Below, one piece after another: positions 25,334 through 36,516 of a DNA stretch of 64,000 bases. The stretch's first letter is position 1. Every line of letters begins with the position of its first letter. Source of the stretch: Hemileia vastatrix (Eukaryota > Basidiomycota > Pucciniomycetes > Pucciniales > Zaghouaniaceae); assembly GCA_030280995.1 (NCBI GenBank), contig JASXTE010000002.1, forward strand, positions 30,888,683 through 30,952,682. Direction: 5' to 3'. The notes below the pieces were generated by a model. The model saw only the letters and a program-made list of their open reading frames with translations, was not told the DNA's origin and did no database searches. A program made the translations under genes and the position numbers.

Positions 25334-26715
25334 TGCACTGTAGAAAGACAGTTTTATAATACTAAGCTATAGGCACAATCCGAGATGGATTGGTTCTCCT
25401 TCCTATTTTAAAAAAAGAAGCACCTGCCAATCTAATATTTAAAGACATTTAAATCATGTATTATAAGTATGGTTATTTATTTTGGGGAGATAAAGTAGAA
25501 TGGGTAAGTGGATAATTTTTTTGAAGAAAGAAACAATATAATTCAATATAAGTTATCAATATGTTGGCTAGATCTATTCTCATTAAGTGATAGTGTTCTC
25601 AATCACTCCCTCTTGAAGTGCTCAATCTGATACTATCCTTACTGTAGCAATAAAAAAACTCTACAGCACTACTTCTGGTATGCACACCCAATTTGAACAA
25701 AAAATATATATTTAAAATTCTTTTCTACAAATAATTATTATATTATACTCTCTATTTATTATAATACACTTCAAAACTTTTTATATATATTTTCTAGCTC
25801 TCCCCCCCTTTTATAAAATTGAGTGTCCTTTTTTATATGTTGTATATTAAGAAACTTTTCCCTATGCTTCCTTTCCCTATGGGTTTTCCTACACAAGTTC
25901 AATGCAAATATAAGATTATCAAACAGTATCTAAATATCTCAATAATCTATGTACAGTGGTTAGCATAAGTCCTGGTCCTAATAGTACTTGAAAAATTATT
26001 TTAACTCTAATATTAGCATTCAATACTTTGCCTTTCCATACATACCCTATAATCCTTGAGATTGCTGACTCTATAATAAGTTCTGAACCACCTCTCATAC
26101 CTATTATAGTAACCCACAATTGCCATGTGAGTATCCACTAATTGTGAAACCCATTTCACTAAGTAATTACCCCTTCTTCAAGTCTTACCTTCTATCTTCT
26201 ATTAATTGAGGGCTGACTGCCAACCCACTTGTTCCTCTAGTTCTCCCTTTCCCTATCATGGTTTCTACTTCCATTGTACTTTTATAGTTTACATTCAAAG
26301 TTTTTTCATATCTCTAATTGTGAAAATAATACCCTCACTTATTTCTGCATACTCCTTAATCTATTATATGATTTTAGCACTGCTCCTAGTTTCCTTAAAT
26401 ACATAATAGGGGGTGTCAGTTCTGGCAAATCCGCACTTACAAATCCGCACTTAAATTTGACCAAATCCGCACTTAAATAAGTGCGGATTTCCAAAACACA
26501 CTAGCCCCAATACTGGTGGATTTCAAAATGAAATAAGTCACTTATTTCACTCAAATCCGCACTTTCTCAACCAAAAGTGCTGATTTCACCATCAAGTCCC
26601 ATTTCACTGATTTGTCAGCATCATCCCATTCATACGCAGCACTCCACAGCATAACACTTCATAACCCAAAACATCATACATCATTTACATCTTCATATCA
26701 TATCATATAAGAGTC

Positions 26716-27975
26716 ATGCCTTCCTCACTTTCAAATCGTGATAAATTACATAAAGCAATGACTTTCATGGCGCTTGAACTGCTCTTGGACTCTGATTCCG
26801 ATTCTGATCTAGAAGAAGATTTTGTCGTTTTATCAAAAATGGCCAGGAAACGTTACCTTCTTCCCAGAAAGCCTCAAGTACTTCATACCCCCAAGTACAC
26901 CATCCAAACACTTCTTAAACTATCTACACCCAGTTTTAGATGGCTGTTCAGGACTTCTCAGGAATGTTTCCTTAAATTGCTTGAGCTTATTCAGGATCAT
27001 CCCATATTTCACAATAATTCTCAAAAAGAACAACAACATCCTTCAATTCAATTGGCCATCACACTATGTTGTTTGGGTTCAAATGGTAATGGAGCCGCTT
27101 TGAAACGTTTAGAAAATGTCTTTGATTTAGGGTATGGTTCAGTTAACACTTATACCAAACGATGTATCACTGCCATCAACTCCTTGGAATCTCAACTTCT
27201 CACCTGGCCAACAAAAGAAGAGCGACTTGAATCATCTCAGGTTATGCAAGCAGAGGGCTTTCCAGGATGTATTGGTTTTGTTGATGGTACTACTATTCCT
27301 TTGAGCCAGAAACCTGCTCAAGGTGGAAACAATTACTTTGACCGTAAAAAGAGGTAGATTATTTTTAACTCCTTTCATCCTCCTTGAAACTAACACAAAC
27401 AAATATATCTTCTTTATAGATATTCAATTAACGTTCAGCTTATATGTGACGTAAACAAAAAATTTATATCATTCTTTGCTGGCTATCCTGGCTCATGTCA
27501 TGACTCCTACGTCTTCCAAAGAATGCATATTTCAAATGAACCTGAAAAATTCTTTGATGAAAATCAGTATCTTCTTGCAGATTCTGCTTATGAGAATGGA
27601 AAGTATGTACTTCCTGCTTTTCGGGGAGCAGCTTCAGAAGACAGTCAAAATGCCAAATTCAACAATCATTTGGCAAAGTCAAGAGTCCGTATTGAACATT
27701 CTATTGGAATCTTGAAAGGCCGTTTTTCTAGTTTAAGGGAATTAAGAAGTCCTCTTAGAAATAAATCTGAAATGGAGGCGGTGATCAACTGGATTCTGTG
27801 TTGCACTATACTTCATAACCTACTTGCTGACCTCAAAGATCAATGGTTAGAGCTGTATGAAGATGAACAAGTTGATTCACCTCCGACTATATCCAACACT
27901 TCTATTTCTCAATCAACTAGTATAAGGGCGAAAATCCTTCCAATAACACTCCAACATTTTTCAACGCAATTTTAA
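26716..27975 (+). CDS. PIF/Harbinger transposase (DDE_Tnp_4 family), one intron
   Basis: Cut-and-paste transposase. Exon 1 runs 26716-27353 and exon 2 27420-27975; the 66-base intron has GTAGAT and CTTTATAG borders and restores one frame of 397 codons. The catalytic triad is complete: Asp in GFVDGTTIPL (about residue 190), Asp in LLADSAYENG (about 266) and Glu in RIEHSIGILKGRF (about 303). PGSCHDSYVF and LHNLLAD are further family signatures. A helix-turn-helix-like segment before the core (QLAITLCCLGSNGNG, YGSVNTYTKR) fits the N-terminal domain. The start is the ATG opening MPSSLSNR, about 300 bases inside the left end. No stop or frameshift was found, so the protein may be active. Confidence 0.92.
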
Positions 27976-28388
27976 TTTTTTTCTCTTTCTCTTCAAATTA
28001 TCAATTTGCATGTATTATTCACTGAGAATGGTAAATTTTTTTGCATATTTTTTTGGTTTTTGAATTTGCTGTTAAAGTCTTATTTTTTTTTCTCTCTGTG
28101 TTTTCTTTCATCAACTCAACATGAAATCGCATATTTTCAGCAAACGCATATTTTTTCAGTCACTCAAAGGTTGGGAAAGAGTTGGAAGGGAAGATTAAGG
28201 GTTCCGAGGCATTTTAAATGAAGAAAAGGGTCTGGGAGAGGTTGAGAGGGGTGAAATGGGGATCAAAAGAGGATGGCATACAATGGGGCTGGGAGGATAG
28301 CGAAAGGCATGGGGAGGGAAGACAAGCATGTGTTGATAGAATTGAAAGGGATGGAGATTGGTGCAAACAGAGTGTGAAAATAGGAGGA

Positions 28389-28422
28389 TGAACTCTGTTC
28401 TTCGGGCGAAGAACAGAGTTCA
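28389..28422. repeat. Perfect 34-base palindrome inside Harbinger
   Basis: Arms TGAACTCTGTTCTTCG and CGAAGAACAGAGTTCA flank a 2-base centre GG. It ends a purine-rich tract (28180-28388) between the transposase gene and the right end. It may be a protein-binding site or a transcript hairpin; function unknown. Confidence 0.9.
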
Positions 28423-29215
28423 CTTCCATAAAATATTAGCTGAAACATAGTTTTCAATTCTGTAAAAACAGTTGTAAGTAATAGAAAAAGTCACTGATTT
28501 TTTTTCTATGTAATCCTTGCTTTACGAGGAGACTTTTGTGACGAAGCAGATTTTTGAGTTACCTTTTGAGATTTGGAATGTCTGGGAGGCATTATGAAAC
28601 TGGCACATAACAAGAAAAAAGATTAAAAAGTAGAAGAAATAAGTAAAAAAGAATGTAAACATGCCTGGTCAAAATATTGAAAATGTCAGGAAGGGGTGTG
28701 TGCCGAGGATTGATGGGTAGGTAGCAAGGAAGGTCAGTGTGTCACATGTGACAGGGATGGGGTAAGAAATGAAGGGATGTTTTGTGGCCAAAATGTGGTT
28801 GTGAAAAAAAACGGGAAAAAAGTGCTGATTTGAGGTCATAACTGACACCCTTTTTTGAAATAAGTGACTTTTTTGCAAAATTTAAGTGCTGATTTGTAAG
28901 TGCTGATTTGGTTTGAAATCCGCACTTAATTTAAGTGCGGATTTGCCAGAACTGACACCCCCTAATATAGTCCTGCCTTATAGGCCATTATACACTTCCC
29001 CCTTTTCTATGATTGTTACTGCTCGTATATCCATACTGCCCCTAAAAAAGTGTGTGAAGAGAGTCTATCTTCTCCTTCAATTTTGAAGATCTCTTATTTG
29101 GGCTTCTGTAAACATCCTTCTTGGAAACCCCATTTTTGTGCTTTAGAGAATTGAGCCTTTTTCTGCACTCTTGAGTTTTCTGCTGCGTCTTTGAAAGATT
29201 TGTACCACAGTGCAC

Positions 29216-31409
29216 CCATGCCTCTTAAATTTCCACCAGTACCAGTTTGAATTGGCAAGCCTATTAAAGTAGGTTTCTCTAATGAAGTTAAATTAATTTG
29301 TGATCCAGAATCTACCAGGCCCTTTAACTCTTTACCATTTAAGTTAACTATTAAATATCCCAGAGGAGCAGAAAAATGAGTTTTCACCTCCTCACCAAAC
29401 TTTTCAACATTTTCAAAAATATATTCCACCTCTCCAGCTGCTACCCATCTCCTTTTGGAATTCTTCTTTTTCTTTTCTAAAAGTGCTGGACAAATTGTAA
29501 AAAATTCTCCAAAGTATAAAGGAATATGAAGCTGATTCACTCTACCCAACACCACCTACATAGAATTTTCTTGACCAGATACTACTGGCCTTTCATATTG
29601 AACTTTATTTTTAGTAAAATTGGTCCTATGCACCTCATAAGGACTCACATTTCCTTCTTCACCCGAATAATAACATCTTCATCTTCATTAACCCTAGCTC
29701 CATTGCCTACTGCTTTCTCTAATCCAGATCCATCACTGGTCCTTCCTACCCCTTCCATAGGAGTTAAACCACTAAAACTTGGTCTGGGAAGAGATGCCAA
29801 TGGTAGATCCTCCTCAGAATCCGATTCTTTTTCTACAGGCATATGCTCACCATTTAAGTCTAGCTTATCAAAACTTGGAAGCCTCGTGTCTGCCATCCCC
29901 TTCTGCATCCTATAGATTTTATCCTTAGAGTAAGGTTTATTTTCTATATAATTAATCTCTGCCTTTCTTGTTTTAGCTCTAAATTGGCTCTGAATGCTAC
30001 TACTTTATTTAGCAGCAGCTGCCCTTCTAGAAGCATTCACATCATATTAACCCACCATACAGTTACCATCCACTCCAGCAACTCAACATAAATACAGATA
30101 ACCAAAAGAAGTTGAAAAATTGGCCTTACTGACCTCCTTCTCTTTTCCCTTATCAAGTTTTCTACCTTCATTAACAGCATTCTTTTCATCACCTTTTGTA
30201 TCATTATCATCATCACCATTTAATTCTTCAAACCTAGCTCTTTTTTCAGCTGTAATATTTCTCCAAACCAAATCCAAACAAGCTTTCCCATCACTGGGTT
30301 TTATGAATAATCCATCAGGGAATTCATAAAAATTTCCATAAAATTTTACTCTGCCAGCTTTCAAGTACTTATCCAAATAAAAAGAGTCACCAGCTCTGTT
30401 CCCCCTCCTATTACATTAGGAGCACACCCTGGGTTTGCCATATCCACTTCTAAAACAATTTCTACCATTTCCATTTCCATTCCCAGAAAACAGGTTAAAA
30501 TTTCAATTAAAACCATTGTTCCTCCTCTCATAACCCCTATATTTATAAGAAGAAGATGTTGAAGATGAAGCCACAGGTGTCCTATTGGCTTTCTGAGTTT
30601 CTTGAACAAATATTTTTTGGTGCTTTTTTAAGTCATCCAAGTGATTAAATTTTTTTTCTACATTCCCTTCAACCTTAGCAGCAGCCTGACCCATCTGAGC
30701 CTTCATTGCTTCTTGAGCTTTAACCATAATATTGTTATTTTCAGCCAAACCTTCACTAAACTTGCTGACATATTGAGTACATGGTTCTTGATATTTGTCT
30801 AGAGCTATAAGCTTTAGATATTCCTGGATTTTTTCTTTAATGACCTCTCAAGAAAGAAGCTTCTTCCCCCATTCAGATGATCCTTCATCAATTTTTTCCT
30901 AGACAGAACTTCAACACATCCATCCTAAAATACCTACTAAAAGATTACCAGAACAGATCCTTGGCCTGATTTTCATGGCCTATTTTCTCCGCCAAAATTA
31001 AATATTCCACCTCTTCATCAAACTGCTTACATAATTGTTTAAGTTCCATCATATTAGAGACATGACCTTTATCTTGCCAATCACTGAAAATCTTGTTGAG
31101 GTCCACCATAGTATTTCTAACACCCTCTCTATCAACCATCTCTTTTGAAAATTTTAAGCAGTTGCACTTTTCATATCCATCCATAGCAATGACCTCTTTC
31201 TCCACCTTTTTGTCCACAATAAAAATTGGAGTTGCTTCACAATATCCAAAAAAAGAGGCTCCATCCACAGTAGAAGTAGCTTCATACCTACTTAAGAACC
31301 ACTTAACTTCTTCACCATTGAACTTGGGCCCATCCCAAGATACAATCTTAACTAACGCCATGACAGGAAGTGCAGCACCTGCAACACCAGATTCAGAAAT
31401 GGAAGACAC
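29216..31409 (-). pseudogene. Decayed Gag and protease N-terminal part (element D)
   Basis: Pieces in several frames match ORF1 of P and M. 30945-31409 gives KIVSWDGPKFNGEEVKWFLS, the Gag start; 30503-30748 gives AENNNIMVKAQEA and KIFVQETQKAN; 30083-30376 gives FPDGLFIKPSDGK; 29645-29908 gives LPLASLPRPSFSG; 29094-29555 gives FSAPLGYLIVNLNGKELKGL with the protease VDSGSQINL. The zinc knuckle region (about 30390-30440) is disrupted. Frame changes and stops separate the pieces. Confidence 0.85.
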
Positions 31410-31548
31410 CCCAAAAGTATAAGATTAAACCATTAAAATAAAATAAGTGTTTTTTAGATAAGCCTCTTGCAGGCTAAGCACATCCAGTTACCAATTAAGA
31501 TCAATTAAAAGCTATAGATTTTAAAACCCATGTTGGGTACCACCAATG

Positions 31549-32618
31549 TATAGAGACTCTTACAGTTGCCTTGCTGCCAGCATAATCCAAGGGAATTAGA
31601 TAAAACAAGTAAAATAAGAGTTCTCAATTAACTAAGCTAAAAAGTCTACTTGATAAAGGAAGACCAGTTGAATATTTTATAATGATGGTTTTGTGATGTA
31701 GAATCAATGTTCTTTTATGTTAGGTGAAGAAAATAAAACAGTGAATTTGTACTAGAAGAGTTATTTTAATGATTGAAATATATATATCTTTTTATAAAGT
31801 TTATAATTTTGTGAACATGTGTTATAATTAAGTCATTGAAGTTGAGACCTTTACAATGATACCTTATAAGTATATGTAAATTTGTTGTGGAAGAAAGTTT
31901 ATAAAGTGTTATATTTATAAGGGTATAACAAATAATAATTTATGATATGTGTTATTGGTTGTTAATGGTAAGATAATGATTTTATCTCAAGTTAGTATGA
32001 TATTTAGAGGTCTAATCTAATTTTGAGTCTACAGATTTATATGCATAGTTTGGTCATGTGCCATACTTTCCCTGCCCTGAGCATCCTGTAGCTTGTCCAG
32101 AGTATCCCAGAGCTCATACAGAGCTCATCCGGAGAATTCTGGAGCTTGAAAGGACTTCCAGACTCAATTAGAAAATTAAAACCTTAACAAAAAATCTAGA
32201 AAATTTACATATGATAGAACTAAACTTCTTCTACGCTCTCAACAAATTTTTATAGTCTTCACAGCCCTATTCATCTAATGAAAAATAAACAAAGTTAAGA
32301 AAATTATGAAAAATCAAAAACAATCAAAAATACTTAATAAAATTATTAAAAATAGAAGAAAAATAAAAAAATTCCCAAAGGCTCTTGAGACTCCTGAATT
32401 TCATTTTCATGCACTTTTAAGCCTATACTTTTATTTCTTGGAAAATAAATATTTTTTAAATGATTACTTGTAAAATTAACACTTTTAAACCACTTATAAC
32501 ATCCATTCTTTCAAATAAAATTATATAAAATTAAAATGGACTTTCCAGTCTTTATAACAATCTTTAAATATCCTCCTTAAATAAAACTTAGTGCCATACT
32601 TAACTTTAGGCTACCACA
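31549..32618 (-). repeat. 5' LTR of element D
   Basis: It ends GGCTACCACA at 32618 and begins beside a degenerate primer site (31530-31548, - strand reads TGGTACCCAACATGGGTTT versus TGGCGCCCAACGTGGGGTT in P). Internal similarity to the P and M LTRs includes the GAGCTC-rich minisatellite zone near 32080-32150. Confidence 0.8.
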
Positions 32619-33562
32619 ATGTCTTTGTACTTGAACTAAGCCTGACAGAAGGAAGGTGATGCATAGTTGATTGGGAGGATGTGGGCATTGATGTGCTGAG
32701 TGGTGGTTGAGAAAATTGTTTAAAAGTAAGATGTATTTGACCCCATTTTTGTGACCCAAGTACCAAATCAGCCATGTTTCATGGGATTTTTGTGTGGTTT
32801 TTTTTAAATGAAACACTCTAGCTATATTTCGTAAGGTTTGAGACCCCCTAATATACATCTTCTATCAATGTCAAAATTAAAGAATGAATCATACTTAGAT
32901 GAAGTTTCTCAATTTCCATCTTGGAAATTAGCATTTCAGGAAATAAATTTCTTCATTAAAGAATTAAGATAATAGATAGTATAAAAGTACTCGCATGTGA
33001 TATTTGGAATCTGACATTAATAATGGTGGAAGTCTTATATCCAATAACACCAGAGCTATTGAATGAGAGATTAAAAATATTCCATTTATTTTTCTAATAA
33101 ACCAATTTTCAAGAATAATTGCAGATCCAATAAAAAATAAATCTGTGATTAAACTCAAAATTTTATATGTCACACACCAAATATCCCATTTATTTTTAAA
33201 AAACATGATGGAAAATAGTTTGGGTATCTAATTCTTTATCCACCATTAGTTAAATAGAAGATTAGAGTACTTTAATGATCCCTAATAGGGAGTCTCAAAG
33301 TGCTTTCTTCCACCATTAGTGATCTGTCCTTTTTTTTGCCCAGGTCTGACATTTTTCATGGAAGAAGATTCTACTTCATTATCCCCAGGGCTAGCAGATA
33401 AGAAATATGAAATAAACCAGTTATCTTACTCTAATTCACCAATTTCCTCTTTAAAGGGAAGATCCCAGAATCATCCCATCCATTATGACTCTGGAATAAG
33501 TTTCATGTTTTAAAATAACAGATCCTGATCTTGGGACTCTCTGGCCTTAACATACCTTAATA
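32619..33562. other. Non-coding, with two MITE end remnants
   Basis: No gene is supported. TTTGAGACCCCCTAATA near 32838-32854 and TAATAGGGAGTCTCAAA near 33285-33301 look like a right and a left end of the small inverted-repeat family described at 33563-33759; their partner ends were not found. Confidence 0.5.
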
Positions 33563-33759
33563 GGGGGTATCAAAGTTAGAAATCTTCCATTTACAATACC
33601 TATTTTTTCAACCAAATCAACCATGATTATTTTTTAATATATACCATATTATGTCCCCAAAAAACCTTTCTACTTTGTGTTAATGTCAAGTTTGTGGCTT
33701 TCTTTTTGTGTTGTGAAATACCTTTTAAATAATTACAAATTTATAACTTTGATACCCCC
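33563..33759. mobile_element. 197-base MITE with GGGGGTATCAAAGTTA ends
   Basis: The left end GGGGGTATCAAAGTTA (33563-33578) is exactly inverted at 33744-33759 and pairing continues for a few more bases with one mismatch. TA lies immediately outside both ends. It has no coding capacity. The GGGGGTRTCA start is shared with the Harbinger ends at 26409, so trans-mobilisation by that family is possible. Confidence 0.75.
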
Positions 33760-34146
33760 TATTGGGTATATTTCACTTTGGGTGTAGTGTCTGCTTGCTA
33801 TCGCTCTCAACGCATTATCTATTTTTATGTTTAGTATTTTATAGAGTGAGCTGATCCTTTGGCCCAACCTTTCACAGTTTGATACTATCTTCATGTTATA
33901 GAATTCTCTAGTTGCTTGCCTTAGTTTTTTTTTTTTTTTTTTTTTTGCAGAACTTGAAATATTTTAAAAAAGGATTATATTATTATTCAAACACTATTTT
34001 TTGAGTCTAATGGTCTTTTTGACCTAATATATAAACTATCAGGACAATAAAGTAGCATTTTTGAGTATCGAATTGCGAGTTCGAGCATGCAGTGCCCGGT
34101 GCTGAACATTGAAATTAATGTTCAATTGATTCATATGGTACAGCCA

Positions 34147-34327
34147 ACTCACAAAAGCTTGCGGAATTTTAGACAAAAAAGTCAAAGCTTTACTCGCAAA
34201 AAAATGATTTGCTTATTCAAAAGCAGGTACCCCCGACTCATCCCCGACCCTTTTGAATAGGCAAATCATTTTTTGGTCAGAGCAACTTTGATTCTTACGT
34301 CGAAAATTCCGTAAACTTTCGTAACTT
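34147..34327. repeat. Foldback repeat, about 180 bases
   Basis: Nested inverted pairs are centred near 34238: GATTTGCTTATTCAAAAG with CTTTTGAATAGGCAAATC, and outside them GCTTGCGGAATTTTAGAC with GTCGAAAATTCCGTAAAC. This could be a foldback MITE or a hairpin-RNA source. Only short or no direct flanking duplications are visible. Confidence 0.7.
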
Positions 34328-34718
34328 AGCTGTAGCACGCACTAAAAACTGGTTTAACTTTACTTCAGCTTATCTTTAACGCCTAGTCTATACTTGTAAA
34401 GACTTTTTCTTTTTAGTTAAAGTTTCACATGATGTCTGCTAGTACTGGTTTTGTGCACCAAGCTCGGGTTATTCAATAGATTTCATCAATGAATAAAGAC
34501 TACTTTAGTTATGTTCAATATTACGAGATATCAAAGTTGAATATCCACCATGAAGTAAAATGTTATTTCTTTCCACAAAATACAATCAAATCATATTAAC
34601 TGGATTTATCATAAAAACATGAGTTGTTGGTGCAAGATATGCTATTTATGAAAAAAAAAGTCGTGGATGATTGTGTGGAGAAAAAACATTTTCTTGTAAT
34701 GATAAATTTCTAACTTGG

Positions 34719-35964
34719 ATGCCTCCTATCGTTTCAGATATTGTAAGCGTTAGTCTCAGGTTTTCTTTTCCCCCTTGAAAACTGAAATCCCAGCAGTTTT
34801 TTCTGAAAAAGCGAACTAATCTAGTATATCATTAAGCCAACAAAATATCTTTTCGGAGCAAATGCGTGAACATTAGACTAGTCACTGGCTTATCTATCGT
34901 CAGCTAGAAATTTTTTTCAATATATGTAGCGCCTGTTCTTGTCAACCTCATGTCTTGACCCAGCATATTAAATTATTCATTCATAGCTCCTCAAAAATCA
35001 CTTTCTTAATTTTAAAATTTATGTTTTTCTGGATTTCTTGAAAATATATTTTAATAATGGTTAAACACTTTTTTCAAAAAGCATCCATCGCTTTGTTTTG
35101 GTTACAAATAAATAATCCTATGTGTTGTTCTAGCATTTCTCTTGAACTACAAAAGCGCGCAGAGAAGGATTGGTTGATCGTACGCCCATATGGTGGCACA
35201 GATAGTTTGAAGTTTTCCGGTAAGTTATTCTTCGCTCACCTCGCAGTCTGATGTTAGATAGTTTCAAAGGGAAGAGTAGGGAAATTTGTTTCAACTACTT
35301 TCTTTTTTTCTATTATCAGTAATTAACAAGTAGCTTGATATGTTTGCTTCTGAATACAAATATATATCTGCTAAAAAAATTAAACCAGGTTCATTCCTGT
35401 ACCAGTGTGTTTAAATAGAGTATTTTTTGAGTGAATCGCCGCGTTAATTGAATATTTTTCAATATTGATGCTGAGTGATTATTTCTTTCTCTACTATGGT
35501 GCCCTGTTATGCATCTAGATAAAAAATCAGCGGCAAAAGTGGAGTATTTTACAAGAGCTTATCAGCCCCCACCGAGTGAGCTTTTCGTTGAAAGGCATTT
35601 TTCTAAATCTTGCTCTCGCATGCTAATAAAATTCATTTTCAACTAATCAAAAATGTTTTTTATCAAGAGCCATCACCCCCTTCTACCGATCCACCCGAAG
35701 ATTTATCACATGGTGATAAAGAAGCATCAATAAGCAAAGAAGATTCTTTGAACGATAAGGGAGGTAAGCATTTTTATACCCTGAAGATAAGATTTTAGAT
35801 AGGAAATTCTCAATGAAACTCGTTTTGAACTTTTTACCAAAATTAAAAATTTATCGATGCTTAACCAAAAACCGAAAATCACAGAAGGTTCTGGGAGAAG
35901 ATCATTAAAAAAGATTGAAAAAATTTTGAAAAAATTTAGCAAGAGCACCAGATATGCAAAATAG
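34719..35964 (+). CDS. Predicted six-exon host gene, unknown 127-residue protein
   Basis: I do not recognise the protein. Exons inferred by eye: 34719-34742, 34825-34865, 35134-35219, 35519-35575, 35668-35763, 35885-35964. All introns are GT-AG (donors GTAAGC, GTGAAC, GTAAGT, GTGAGC, GTAAGC), and the phases join into one frame ending TAG. The middle reads LELQKRAEKDWLIVRPYGG, followed by a Pro/Ser-rich acidic stretch (PPSTDPPEDLS) and a strongly basic C-terminus (RRSLKKIEKILKKFSK). No signal peptide or membrane segment is evident. CpGs are retained, unlike the old transposons, which supports a real gene. The first two short exons are the least certain; an upstream start near 34430 (MMSASTGFVH) is an alternative. 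Confidence 0.55.
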
Positions 35965-36516
35965 AAATTTCAGTTAAAAATTTAAGAGTAAAAAAAAATC
36001 ACAACTAACTATACTACTTTTCATAAAGCATTCTATTCAAAGAAAAAAACAAAAAAAATTATTTGAAAAACAGATTGGAGAGAAAGTTACATAATTTTAA
36101 GGGCTGTACTTAAAGATTGAAACAAATGATGGATTTTATGTACAGTGGGAAGTAGGGTATCATTGTCGGTTTTCAACTTTAAATTTTTCATCAAACAATA
36201 TTCTATCAACAGAATATTTTTATTAAAGATCATTAAGAAGCCATAGATTCATAATATCAAGTCAAAAAAAATACAGCATGGTTTTTCAATTATAATTATT
36301 GTTAAAAAAAGTGAATTTTCGAGCTCAAGAACTGATAGCAATATTGTTATGAGACTATCTTTATCAGATAGGGAGAGGGGCTCTTAGTAATATTCAAAAA
36401 AAGAATGGTGAAATAAAAAAAATTGAGTGAAAAAATATAAACATTGTGAAGGGGTAACCAGCATGTAAATCCTCCAGATGCAGCAATGATAGCTTGAATT
36501 TTTGAAGGAATGGTGG
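35965..36516. other. Intergenic sequence before retrotransposon P
   Basis: AT-rich, no gene. The last bases before the LTR read GGTGG (36512-36516), which would be the P target duplication if P's other end, outside the window, is followed by the same bases. Confidence 0.5.

Larger units (their letters stand above)
26409..28962 (+). mobile_element. PIF/Harbinger DNA transposon, well preserved
   Basis: Perfect 31-base terminal inverted repeats lie at 26409-26439 and 28932-28962, starting GGGGGTGTCAGTTCTGG. They are flanked by TAATA on both sides (26404-26408 and 28963-28967); because TAATA contains TAA, a 3-base PIF/Harbinger-type duplication within it is also possible. Both ends hold several subterminal copies of AAATCCGCACTT or AAGTGCTGATTT. 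One spliced transposase gene is inside. I see no second (Myb-like) ORF; a 28-codon basic - strand ORF at 28509-28592 is the only hint. Confidence 0.93.
25339..29210 (-). mobile_element. LTR-like insertion in element D, itself interrupted by Harbinger
   Basis: It is flanked by TGCAC at 25334-25338 and 29211-29215, with ends TGTAGAAAG and GTACCACA(G) on the + strand. Removing the Harbinger element and its target duplicate leaves about 1.3 kb without coding sequence. TG...CA-type ends, a 5-base duplication and the size fit a solo LTR of another retrotransposon; this class is inference, since no internal region or second LTR is present. Confidence 0.65.
22950..32618 (-). mobile_element. Element D: old, truncated relative of the P/M family
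   Basis: Read on the - strand it has the 5' LTR (31549-32618), degenerate primer site, Gag (29645-31409), protease split by an insertion (29216-29555 and 25050-25333), the ORF2 linker (24512-25018) and RT up to about 22950. RNase H, integrase, 3' UTR and 3' LTR are missing. Sequence is CpG-poor with many stops. The insertion at 25339-29210 is flanked by TGCAC on both sides. Confidence 0.88.

Noticed and set aside
28509..28592. 28-codon basic - strand ORF starting MPPRHSKSQK as the Harbinger Myb-like ORF2
   Set aside because: Too short, no Myb or SANT residues, and no convincing further exon.
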